NCBI RefSeq assembly: GCF_003148495.1
Contig: NZ_QGGH01000001.1
Span: 1,322,347 to 1,386,346, forward strand
Direction: 5' to 3'
From: Mesorhizobium loti
GTDB taxonomy: Bacteria; Pseudomonadota; Alphaproteobacteria; Rhizobiales; Rhizobiaceae
DNA length: 64,000 bases
The notes below the pieces were generated by a model that saw only the letters and a list, made by a program, of their open reading frames with translations, searched no databases and was not told where the DNA came from. Numbering within the stretch: position 1 is the stretch's first letter; each line of letters begins with the position of its first letter. The translations under genes were made by a program, and so were the position numbers. This document shows, one piece after another, positions 53,631 through 61,417 of this stretch.

Positions 53631-54860
53631 ATGGCAGGCCAGGCAGTGCAAAGTGCTGCGGCGACCGGCTTGCCCGAAGGGCAGGTCCCCAATCCCGCAA
53701 CCGTCGCCGCGAACCACGCCTATACGGCGCGATTGCACACCAGCCTGGAAGCGGCCAGGCCGCTCTGGCTGCGCTACGAGGCGGACGGTGTGTGCACCGC
53801 CCACCAGCACTATGCGTGGGCCGAGGGAATCGTCGCGCGGCTGATGCCGAAAGGTGCGGACGTGCTCATCGTAGAGGTGAACGACGCCGCAACGGGCGCG
53901 CCCCGTATGCTGGTGCCGCTGATGCGGCGAGCGGCCTTCCGCCATCGAGTGATCGAATGGCTGAGCTGTGGCGTTTGCGACTATTCGGCACCGCTGCTGG
54001 CCGACGCGAGTCCGTGGACGCGGCAATCCGCACAGGCCGCGTGGGCCGCGGTGCGTTCCGTGCTGCCGCCGGCGGACCGCATCAACATCACGGGAATTCC
54101 GCAATTGATCAGCGGCGTCGCCAATCCGCTGGCCTTGCTCGCGGCTACGCGCGATTCCCTCCATACCAGCTTCGGCCTCGCTATCGACGGCGACCCGGAA
54201 ACCGTCCTCAAGCGTCTATGCAGGCCATCCTTCGTCAAGGCCTTCAACAAGGACTGGCGCCGGATCGAACGGCTCGGCGGCGTGGAACTGGTCGAGGCCA
54301 ACACACCGGCCCTGGTGGAGCTCATCTTCGGCAGCCTGGTGCGGATGCGGCTCAGCCGCTTTCGCGAATTGGGCCGTTTCGACCTGCTGACGCAGGGGAC
54401 GGTTGTCGATTTCTACCGAAACGCCGCTCTCGACGGGCTCTCGGATGGATCGGTGCGGCTCTTCGGGCTGCGCGTTGGTGAAGCTCTGATCGCAGTCCAA
54501 TACCTGCTGGTCCATCAAGTTACTGTTCATGCTCTGCTGATATCAATCGACCAGGGCGCGGTGCCCAACGTCTCACCGGGACTTCTGATCATGGGCAAGT
54601 TGATGAGCTGGGCGCGCGAGAAGGGTTTCGACTATTTCGACCTGTCGGTAGGCAACCAGAGCTACAAGGAACATATGGGCGCCACGGGTTCGGCCCTGCG
54701 CGAGCTTTGCCACGGGATCACGGTGCGGGGCAATGCCGTGAGCACCGCCCTCGAGGTCCGCAACCGGACCGAGGTGTTCGTGCGCTCCAAACCTCGGCTG
54801 CTCAAGACGATCCAGGGACTGATGCGGGGTTTGCGGCGCTTGCGTGGAGGGCCGGAATGA
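53631..54860 (+). CDS. CelD/BcsL-type GNAT acyltransferase, copy 1
   Basis: The protein has 409 residues. It has the double-GNAT (FemAB-like) fold: LEAARPLWLRYEADGVCTAH at the start, the YFDLSVGNQSYKEHMG motif near the C-terminus, and GLRVGEALIAVQYLLV. CelD-type proteins acetylate secreted polysaccharides or lipids. The ATG at 53631 follows TAGGAGAAG. A tandem paralogue follows after 12 bases. Confidence 0.85.
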   Translation: MAGQAVQSAAATGLPEGQVPNPATVAANHAYTARLHTSLEAARPLWLRYEADGVCTAHQHYAWAEGIVARLMPKGADVLIVEVNDAATGAPRMLVPLMRRAAFRHRVIEWLSCGVCDYSAPLLADASPWTRQSAQAAWAAVRSVLPPADRINITGIPQLISGVANPLALLAATRDSLHTSFGLAIDGDPETVLKRLCRPSFVKAFNKDWRRIERLGGVELVEANTPALVELIFGSLVRMRLSRFRELGRFDLLTQGTVVDFYRNAALDGLSDGSVRLFGLRVGEALIAVQYLLVHQVTVHALLISIDQGAVPNVSPGLLIMGKLMSWAREKGFDYFDLSVGNQSYKEHMGATGSALRELCHGITVRGNAVSTALEVRNRTEVFVRSKPRLLKTIQGLMRGLRRLRGGPE

Positions 54861-54872
54861 CAGGACAAGCAC

Positions 54873-56090
54873 GTGGCAAGCCGGGCAATGCAAGTGGTTG
54901 CGATGACGGACAATGGGCCGGTTTTTCCGATTGCCGCCAGCGCCGGCGCCGGCGCGTGCTATACGGCGCGGCTGCACACCAGCTTTGAGACCGTCAAGCC
55001 GCTCTGGCTGCAACACCAGGCGGATGGCGTCTGCACCGCCCATCAGCACTACGCGTGGGTCGAGGGAATCGCCGCACGGCTGATGCCCAAAGACGCGGAC
55101 CTGCTCTTCGTCGAGGTGAGTGACGCAGCGACGGGCGCGCCGGCCATGCTGCTGCCGCTGATGCGGCGCCGGGCCCGCGGCCACCACGTGATCGAATGGC
55201 TAAGCTGCCGCGTGTGCGACTATTCGGTGCCGCTGCTGGCGGATGCGAGAGCGTGGACCAGGCAGAGTGCCGACGCCGTCTGGGCGGCGGTCCGTGCCGT
55301 GCTACCGCCGGCCGATCGCATCCATATCGCGGGAATCCCGCAGCAGGTCCACGGCGTGGCCAATCCGCTGGCGCTGCTTTCGGTGGCGCGCGGTTCCATC
55401 CAGATCACCTCCGGCCTTGTCCTGCATGGCGAACCGGAGACGCTCATCAAGCGCATCTGCAAGCCGTCCTTCGCCAAGACCTTCCACAAGCAGTGCCGCG
55501 CCTTCGAACGGCGTGTCGGCCTCGCTCTGGTCGAGGCCGACACGCCTGATCTGACCGAGGAGCTTTTCGACACGCTGCTGGAACTGCGGCTGAAGCGCTT
55601 TCGCGAGCTTGGGCGTTTCGACCTCCTGACGCAGGCCCCGGTCGTCGACTTCTACCGCCACGCGGCGCTGCAAGGCCTGTCCGACGGATCGGTGCGGCTG
55701 TTCGGGCTGCGCGTCGGTGAAGCCTGGCTCGCCTCCATCTACGTGCTGGCCAGAAAAGGCACGCTTCACGCTCTTCTGCTCGGCATCGACCAGAACGCGG
55801 TCGCCAATGTCTCACCCGGCCTGACGATGATGGGCAAGCTGATGATGTGGGCGCGCGGACAGGGGTTCGACTATTTCGACCTGTCGGTCGGCAGCCAGGG
55901 CTACAAGGAACATATCGGTGCCGCGAGCTCGGTTCTGGCCGAGATTTGCGAACCGATGACGCTGCGGGGCAGGGCTGCGAACGCAGCCATTTTGCTAAGC
56001 AGCCGGACCGAGCTTTACGTGCGCTCCAATCCGCGGCTGCTCAAGGCCGTCCGGAGCCTGATGAGCCGCTTGCGGCGATTGAAGGACTGA
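54873..56090 (+). CDS. CelD/BcsL-type GNAT acyltransferase, copy 2
   Basis: The protein has about 405 residues and is clearly a duplicate of the preceding gene (shared YTARLHTS, CTAHQHYAW, IEWLSC-VCDYS, RFRELGRFDLLTQ and YFDLSVG-Q-YKEH). Differences concentrate in the N-terminus and around residues 150-220. I use the GTG at 54873, which has AGGA seven bases upstream; ATGs at 54888 and 54903 are alternatives. The duplication may let the two enzymes modify different sugar positions. Confidence 0.85.
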   Translation: MASRAMQVVAMTDNGPVFPIAASAGAGACYTARLHTSFETVKPLWLQHQADGVCTAHQHYAWVEGIAARLMPKDADLLFVEVSDAATGAPAMLLPLMRRRARGHHVIEWLSCRVCDYSVPLLADARAWTRQSADAVWAAVRAVLPPADRIHIAGIPQQVHGVANPLALLSVARGSIQITSGLVLHGEPETLIKRICKPSFAKTFHKQCRAFERRVGLALVEADTPDLTEELFDTLLELRLKRFRELGRFDLLTQAPVVDFYRHAALQGLSDGSVRLFGLRVGEAWLASIYVLARKGTLHALLLGIDQNAVANVSPGLTMMGKLMMWARGQGFDYFDLSVGSQGYKEHIGAASSVLAEICEPMTLRGRAANAAILLSSRTELYVRSNPRLLKAVRSLMSRLRRLKD

Positions 56091-56183
56091 AGCTGGCCGC
56101 ATTCGAACTCGCGGAGCCCGCCAAGGCGGCCGCGCCTGACCGCCCCGGCAAGGACGTTCTCGCTGAGGACATTTCAGGGGTGG

Positions 56184-56190
56184 CTTGACA
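56184..56190 (+). promoter_or_regulatory. conserved CTTGACA box of RiPP-like gene C
   Basis: CTTGACA begins 61 nt before the ATG at 56245, as for genes A and B. CCCCACTT follows 15 bases later and would be compatible with a heat-shock-type (RpoH) -10, but only in this copy. Confidence 0.6.
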
Positions 56191-56244
56191 AAGCACTGGT
56201 GCATGCCCCACTTGCCGCGGCCATTTGGGGCTTTGGGGATTTCG

Positions 56245-56340
56245 ATGAAAAAGACTTACGAAAAGCCGACGCTCAACAAGCGTCAGCAGCTCTCGCGCGT
56301 CACAGCGGTGTTCGCCGGGTCGGCACCACAACCAACCTGA
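56245..56340 (+). CDS. RiPP-like precursor peptide C (31 residues)
   Basis: The gene encodes MKKTYEKPTLNKRQQLSRVT followed by AVFAGSAPQPT. The leader differs from that of B and E mainly at positions 11 and 14-18. The tail has no acidic residue or Cys. GGGGA precedes the ATG, and the bases between the box and the start partly resemble those of gene A (GGCCAT...GGGGA-x-x-TCGATGAA). A strong terminator follows at 56378. It lies at the end of the exopolysaccharide locus, 154 nt after copy 2 of the acyltransferase gene. Confidence 0.8.
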   Translation: MKKTYEKPTLNKRQQLSRVTAVFAGSAPQPT

Positions 56341-56377
56341 CAGGCTAACAGCCGTTCGGCGATCGCGACCATCAAAC

Positions 56378-56404
56378 CCGCCGCCGCAAGGCGGCGGTTT
56401 TTTT
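56378..56404 (+). terminator. intrinsic terminator of RiPP-like gene C
   Basis: Perfect stem CCGCCGCC-GCAA-GGCGGCGG followed by seven T. A near copy follows the truncated peptide gene at 57207. Confidence 0.9.
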
Positions 56405-56582
56405 GTCCTCTGATCCCGGTACAAAGCGTATGATCTCGAACAATTTCGGGAACACCGCATATCGATCCGTTCCAGCATCCACCGGCGCGTTGCTCAATCG
56501 CCTGAGATCGTGGACGGCGACAAGAACAAGCTCCTGCTGGGGGCGTTCATGCGCCTGTAGCCTTGCCCAGCAAACCAACGCT

Positions 56583-56897
56583 TCACATCGCCTCCGACTC
56601 GAAAAGCAGCATCATGGCATCGTCGTCTTCAGGCGCGTATTTGCGCCGGTCGACGGCGCAGGCCTTGCCGATCTCGCTGGCAAATGCCGCACGAATGGCG
56701 TCCAGGCTGTCGAAATAGAGGGTCGCGACGAGGTAGGGCATCTCGCCCGGCGACAGGTTCACGATCGGCCGCTTGCTGACATCATAGCGCCGCAGGCCGG
56801 GAAGCTGTTTTGCGAGCGGCAGATGGATGTCGAAATAGTGCCGGTCGAAGGCGGCCGGATCGGCCGGTGTTTTGTAGATGACAAGCATTTTGGCCAT
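56583..56897 (-). CDS. EthD family protein
   Basis: The protein has 104 residues with a ferredoxin-like pattern (MLVIYKTPADPAAFDRHYFD, IHLPLAKQLPGL, YLVATLYFDSLDAIRAAFAS). The family is dimeric and heme- or substrate-binding members degrade or protect against small molecules. GGGAGC precedes the ATG at 56897. It lies between the intact gene C and its truncated duplicate. Confidence 0.85.
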   Translation of the reverse strand: MAKMLVIYKTPADPAAFDRHYFDIHLPLAKQLPGLRRYDVSKRPIVNLSPGEMPYLVATLYFDSLDAIRAAFASEIGKACAVDRRKYAPEDDDAMMLLFESEAM

Positions 56898-57090
56898 GGG
56901 GTGCTCCCTTTGTCTCGCATGATCGGCGCTGCGATGTTCGTTGGCGCCACACCAGTGTCGTTCGCGAAGAGCGGATTTCGACAAAGGGGGCGGATTTTTC
57001 GCAAGACCGACAGCATGACGCCGTCCCCTGGTGATATTTCGCGCACCGCCTTGCCTGCCGATAAGCAGCTGATGTGCGGTCGCGTGGGCG

Positions 57091-57168
57091 ATTTATGAAA
57101 AGCCGACGCTGAGCAAGCGTCAGCAACTCTCCCGCGTCACGGCGATATCGATCCCGTCAGCAACCTGA
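57091..57168 (+). pseudogene. 5'-truncated copy of a RiPP-like precursor gene
   Basis: The frame reads IYEKPTLSKRQQLSRVT then AISIPSAT, clearly homologous to gene C (KRQQLSRVTA identical). The initiator Met and the KK are missing (ATT precedes TAT), the frame is closed 7 codons upstream, and no CTTGACA box is present at about 60 nt. The terminator region after it matches that of gene C, so the unit arose by duplication of gene C with its terminator and then lost its 5' end. Confidence 0.7.
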
Positions 57169-57206
57169 CAGGCAAATCGCCGTTCGAGGATCGCGATCAT
57201 CAAACC

Positions 57207-57228
57207 CGCCGCCGCAAGGCGGCGTTTT
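57207..57228 (+). terminator. terminator copy after the truncated peptide gene
   Basis: CGCCGCC-GCAA-GGCGGCG followed by TTTT; the sequence ATCAAACCCGCCGCCGCAAG is shared with 56371-56390. It supports a common origin with gene C. Confidence 0.8.
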
Positions 57229-57387
57229 GCATGGCCCAGGTGCAGCAGACGGCACCGCGCCACCGCGCACAATATCAGCCGTTTGCACCGAAATTGACAG
57301 GAGATCGCGTCTCCGTCATCCTTGAGCCCAGTCGCCAGGCTGCGGACAGCGGCCGCGTTGCGTGTCAGGGCGACCGAGGGCAGTGTC

Positions 57388-57612
57388 ATGGTCAGTCCCG
57401 TCATCGGCCAGAATTCCAAGCGCGCCGCGGTGCGCAAGGCGCTCGACCGCCACAAGGTCTACATCACCGCGCAGAGCTTTTCGGCCGGCACCTACCAGGC
57501 CCGCGTCCTGGTCGACGGCGAGGCTTACTGGGTCGACGAATTCCGGTTGAGCCAGCTGCAGCAGGGACTGTCGCCGGCGGAGCTCGAGTTGACGCCGGCC
57601 ACTGACGATTGA
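57388..57612 (+). CDS. small hypothetical protein upstream of ligD
   Basis: The protein has 74 residues starting MVSPVIGQNSKRAAVRKALD. It reads as a helix and a beta-hairpin (QARVLVDGEAYWVDEFRLSQ). GAGGG precedes the ATG. It ends 43 nt before ligD on the same strand and might be co-transcribed with the NHEJ genes. No family recognised. Confidence 0.7.
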   Translation: MVSPVIGQNSKRAAVRKALDRHKVYITAQSFSAGTYQARVLVDGEAYWVDEFRLSQLQQGLSPAELELTPATDD

Positions 57613-57655
57613 GCGTGACTGGCGTGTTCCTGGCCGCCGTGCTTCGCTCCTGGTC

Positions 57656-60157
57656 ATGACAACTCCACCAAAACTCAAAGCCTATCGCGCCAAGCGCGAA
57701 TTCTCGAAGACGCCGGAACCGGCCGGTGGGCTCATTGCCGGCGACGGCAACCGCTTCGTCGTCCACAAGCACCACGCCACCGCAGACCACTATGATCTGC
57801 GCCTGCAGGTCGGCGATGTCTTGAAGAGCTGGGCGGTGCCGCGCGGGCCTTCGCTCAATCCGGCCGACAAAAGGCTGGCGGTCCAGACCGAGGACCATCC
57901 GCTCGAATATATCGACTTCGAGGGCGTCATTCCCGAGGGCGAGTATGGCGGCGGGCCGATGATCGTCTGGGATACCGGCACCTGGGCGCCGATGGACGAC
58001 GTCGAAAAAAGTTTCAAGACCGGCGCCTTCAAGTTCCGGCTGGCCGGCGACAAGCTCAATGGCGGCTGGATGCTGACCAGGCTGAAGCCCAAGCCCGGCG
58101 AAGACGAGAACAAGAAAAACTGGCTGCTGTTCAAGGAGCGCGACCTTGCCGCCGACACCGCGCTCGACATCCTCGAAGCGCGGCCGGAAAGCGTCAAATC
58201 CGGATTGCGCATCGAGGAGCTGGTGGCGCCGGCGAAACCGGCCGCCAAACCCGCACCCAGGCAGGGTTCGCTGAAGCCGGGCACGCTGCCGGGCGCATTC
58301 AAGGCGCCGGCACTCAGCCGCATCGAGCCGCAGCTGGCGACGCAGGTGCCGAAACCGCCCGATGGCGAGGATACCAAGGGCGGTACAGGCGAGGTCTGGC
58401 TGCATGAGATCAAATTCGACGGCTACCGCACCATGGCACATCTCACCGAGGGCGTGGTCAAGCTGATCACCCGTGGCGGCATCGACTGGACGAAGCGCTA
58501 TGGCGACCTGCCGCATGCCTTCGCCAAGCTGCCGTGCCGCGATGCCATCATCGATGGCGAGATCGTCGTGCTCGACGCCAAGGGCATCAGCCGCTTCGCG
58601 CTGCTGCAGGATGCGCTGGCCGAGGGCGCCGGCAGCAGGCTGCACTTCTACGCCTTCGACCTTCTTTATCTCGACGGCTGGGACCTGACCAAGGCGCCGC
58701 TCATCCGGCGCAAGGCGCTGCTGGCGCAGATGCTGTCCGGCCTCGGCGCCAATTCTGCCATCCAGTTCTCCGATCATGTCGAGGGCTCGGGGCAGGGGCT
58801 CTACGACCAGGCGTCGGAACTCGGGCTGGAGGGCGTCGTCTCCAAGCGCGCCACCGCGACCTACCAGAGCGGCCGCACCAAGAGCTGGACCAAGACCAAG
58901 GCGCTGCAAAGCGGCGTTTTCGTCATTGCCGGCTACACCACCTCGGACGCGGCGGAGGGGCTGGCAGCCCTCGGGCTTGCCGAATTCGAGGACGGCGAAT
59001 TGCACTATCGCGGCAAGGTCGGCACCGGCTTCGACAGCGAAACCGCTGCCGAGCTGCTTGCCCGGCTGGAGTCGCTCACATCAGGCGCGTCCGCACCGGA
59101 AGGCGCGCCGCGCGAAATCATGCGCGAGATGAACTGGGTGAAGCCGCTGCTCTCGGCCCGCATCCACTACGCCAACCGCACATCGGACAATGCTCTGCGC
59201 CACGCGGTGTTTCGCGGCTTGCGCGATGTCGGCCTGTCGACGCCGGTGTCCTCGACGCGCAAGCGGCTCATCTCAGAGGCTGATCTGGCCACCATCTGGG
59301 TGACCAATCCGACGCGGCGGCTGTTCGGCAAGACCGGCCCGACAAAGCTCGACATCGCCGTCTACTACGCGTTGGTCGGCGACTTCATGCTGCCGCATAT
59401 CCTCGGCCGGCCGGTGTCGCTGGTGCGCTGCCCGACCGGCCTGCCGAAGGACTGTTTCTTCCAGCGCCATGCCTTCACCGGCATGCCGCCCTCGGTGGTG
59501 ACGTTCGAGGCGACCAATTCCGAGGGCGAGACCAAATCCTACCTCTCGGTCGAGGGAGCAAAAGGGTATCTGGCGCTGGCGCAGTTCGGCGTCGTCGAGT
59601 TCCACACCTGGGGCACGCATCGCACCAGCCTCGACAGACCCGACCAGATCGTCTTCGACCTCGACCCGGGCGAGGGGATCACCTGGCGCGAAGTGGTCGA
59701 GGCTGCGGTGCACATCAAGGGCGAACTGGAGGGGCTGGGGCTGGTGCCCTTCGCCAAGACCTCCGGCGGCAGCGGCATCCACATCACGGTGCCGGTGACG
59801 TGCAAGCAGAACTGGAAGAAGCTGCACCAGGCGACCAGCGCCATATCAACGCATCTGACGGCAACCGCGCCCGACACCTTCACCACCACCATGGGCAAGG
59901 ACAATCGCAAGAAGCGCATCTTCATCGACTATCACCGCAATGCGCGCGGCCACACTTCGGCGGCACCTTACTCGCTGCGCGCCCGCACCAATCTGCCGGC
60001 CTCGACGCCGGTGAGCTGGAGCGATCTCGAATCCATCGATGCGCCGCAGGATCTGAACTATTCCTCGCTGCCGGGCTTGCTGGCAACGTCGGGCGATCCA
60101 TGGGCGGAGATCGAGGACTTTGCGCGGGATTTGCCGGTGTTCGAGGGGGCGAGGTAG
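57656..60157 (+). CDS. ligD: multifunctional DNA ligase D
   Basis: The protein has 833 residues with the three standard LigD modules in the order phosphoesterase-ligase-polymerase. The 3'-phosphoesterase (about 1-190) has FVVHKHHATADHYDLRLQVG, PRGPSLNP and EGVIPEGEYGGG. The ATP-dependent ligase (about 230-530) has the adenylated Lys253 in EIKFDGYR, with VSKRATATYQSGRTKSW. The polymerase/primase (about 555-830) has FDLDPGEG (Asp668 and Asp670) and the AKTSGGSGIHI motif. It repairs double-strand breaks with Ku in stationary phase or desiccation. A short remnant of its 3' end lies downstream. Confidence 0.97.
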   Translation: MTTPPKLKAYRAKREFSKTPEPAGGLIAGDGNRFVVHKHHATADHYDLRLQVGDVLKSWAVPRGPSLNPADKRLAVQTEDHPLEYIDFEGVIPEGEYGGGPMIVWDTGTWAPMDDVEKSFKTGAFKFRLAGDKLNGGWMLTRLKPKPGEDENKKNWLLFKERDLAADTALDILEARPESVKSGLRIEELVAPAKPAAKPAPRQGSLKPGTLPGAFKAPALSRIEPQLATQVPKPPDGEDTKGGTGEVWLHEIKFDGYRTMAHLTEGVVKLITRGGIDWTKRYGDLPHAFAKLPCRDAIIDGEIVVLDAKGISRFALLQDALAEGAGSRLHFYAFDLLYLDGWDLTKAPLIRRKALLAQMLSGLGANSAIQFSDHVEGSGQGLYDQASELGLEGVVSKRATATYQSGRTKSWTKTKALQSGVFVIAGYTTSDAAEGLAALGLAEFEDGELHYRGKVGTGFDSETAAELLARLESLTSGASAPEGAPREIMREMNWVKPLLSARIHYANRTSDNALRHAVFRGLRDVGLSTPVSSTRKRLISEADLATIWVTNPTRRLFGKTGPTKLDIAVYYALVGDFMLPHILGRPVSLVRCPTGLPKDCFFQRHAFTGMPPSVVTFEATNSEGETKSYLSVEGAKGYLALAQFGVVEFHTWGTHRTSLDRPDQIVFDLDPGEGITWREVVEAAVHIKGELEGLGLVPFAKTSGGSGIHITVPVTCKQNWKKLHQATSAISTHLTATAPDTFTTTMGKDNRKKRIFIDYHRNARGHTSAAPYSLRARTNLPASTPVSWSDLESIDAPQDLNYSSLPGLLATSGDPWAEIEDFARDLPVFEGAR

Positions 60158-60186
60158 ATCATTCGTGATGGCGCGACCCTCTCACA

Positions 60187-60247
60187 TTCGTCATCTTAGG
60201 GTCTGCGCCGCGTCGCTTCGCTCCTTGCTCCGGCCTAGGATGACGAA
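60187..60247. repeat. inverted intergenic repeat
   Basis: Ends TTCGTCATCTTAGG and CCTAGGATGACGAA form a 14-bp near-perfect inverted repeat around a GC-rich core (GCGTCGCTTCGCTCCTTGCTC). Elements of this type are dispersed in mesorhizobial genomes. Confidence 0.75.
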
Positions 60248-60272
60248 GGGAAGGACGGCCACTTCCTCAACC

Positions 60273-60368
60273 TCCATCGACGCTTCATACAATTTGAATT
60301 ATCCTCCCGTCCGCGACCCCTTCGGCGAGCTAAAAGATTTCGTCAGGGATTTTCCTGTATTGTGCGGG
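60273..60368 (+). pseudogene. remnant of a ligD 3' end
   Basis: One frame reads SIDASYNLNYPPVRDPFGEL then KDFVRDFPVLCG. LigD itself ends SIDAPQDLNYSSLPGLLATS, GDPWAEIEDFARDLPVFEG. Shared are SIDA--LNY, DP--E--DF-RD-PV and the spacing between them. This is probably the end of a second, deleted ligD copy or an earlier recombination product, since no other part remains. Confidence 0.65.
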
Positions 60369-60423
60369 GTCGGTGTAGGATTTGCGCAAGCTCGTTCGTC
60401 CTTCGGACGAAAAGCGCTGCAGA

Positions 60424-60472
60424 GAGCATGATCCCGAAAAGTGGGAACCGGTTTTCGGATAAGATCATGCTC
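60424..60472. repeat. short palindromic intergenic repeat
   Basis: GAGCATGATC and GATCATGCTC flank CCCGAAAAGTGGGAACCGG and TTTTCGG. This is a very common rhizobial intergenic palindrome; a related one is at 3564. It lies 40 nt before the ku start. Confidence 0.85.
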
Positions 60473-60511
60473 AAGCTAAAATGTCAGTGCGTGGCCGCGT
60501 AGGAGTGTTTC

Positions 60512-61417
60512 ATGGCGCCCAGGGCAAGTTGGAAAGGTTACCTCAAACTCAGCCTCGTGAGCTGTCCGGTGCGGCTATACCCCGCCACCAGCGCGAGCGA
60601 GCGCATCAGCTTCAACCAGCTGCACAAGAAGACCCACAACCGCATCAACATGAAGCCGGTCGACCCGGAACTCGGGCTGGTCGAGCGCACGGACCTGGTC
60701 AAGGGCTACGAATACGAGGACAAGCAGTACATCATCATCGATGATGCCGACCTCGACGCGGTGCGCATTGAATCCAACCATACGATGAACATCGAGGCCT
60801 TCGTCGACGAGGGCGAGGTCGACGTCATCTACCAGGATGCGCCATACTATCTGGCGCCCGACGGCGCGATGGCCGAAGAAACCTTCGCCGTGCTGCGCGA
60901 AGCGATGCGCAAATCCGGCAAGCTGGCGATCGCCCGCCTGGTGCTGTCGAGCCGCGAGCGGGTGGTGACGATCGGCGCCCGCGAGAACGGCATGTTCGTG
61001 TGCACATTGAGGAACCCGAACGAAGTGCGCGGCACGGCTGAATATTTCGGCAACATCCCGGCCGGAAAACCCGATGCCGAAATGCTGCAGCTAGCCGAAG
61101 CGCTGATCAAGCAGAAGGAAACCACCTTCGATCCGAAGAACTACGAGGACCGCTACGAGGCGGCGCTCATGACGATGATCCGCGAGAAGCTGAAAGGCCA
61201 CAAGCCGATCATCGCGGCGGCACCCGAGCGCGGCAATGTCATTAATCTGATGGATGCGTTGAAGGCGAGCCTGTCGCAATCGAAACCGCCGGCCAAGTCG
61301 AAGAGCAAGGCCGACGAAGTGGCAAAGCCAGCCGCGAAGAAGGTGGCAGCGGGTGGTGCTGCTGAAAATCCGCTGAAGGCCAATCTGCTGAAGGCGGTCG
61401 GCAAGAGCAAGAAATGA
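60512..61417 (+). CDS. ku: Ku, DNA end-binding protein
   Basis: The protein has 301 residues. The Ku core (about 5-255) starts SWKGYLKLSLVSCPVRLYPA and includes ISFNQLHKKTHNRINMKPVD, the bridge region and YLAPDGAMAEETFAVLREAM. The C-terminus is a Lys/Ala-rich tail that extends DNA contacts and binds LigD. The ATG follows GGAGTG. It overlaps the next gene start by four bases (ATGA). Confidence 0.96.
   Translation: MAPRASWKGYLKLSLVSCPVRLYPATSASERISFNQLHKKTHNRINMKPVDPELGLVERTDLVKGYEYEDKQYIIIDDADLDAVRIESNHTMNIEAFVDEGEVDVIYQDAPYYLAPDGAMAEETFAVLREAMRKSGKLAIARLVLSSRERVVTIGARENGMFVCTLRNPNEVRGTAEYFGNIPAGKPDAEMLQLAEALIKQKETTFDPKNYEDRYEAALMTMIREKLKGHKPIIAAAPERGNVINLMDALKASLSQSKPPAKSKSKADEVAKPAAKKVAAGGAAENPLKANLLKAVGKSKK

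Noticed and set aside
56184..56215. RpoH (heat shock) promoter for the RiPP-like family
   Set aside because: Gene C has CTTGACA followed by CCCCACTT, but the other four members lack a CCCCAT-like -10 at that distance, so I only keep the -35-like box.
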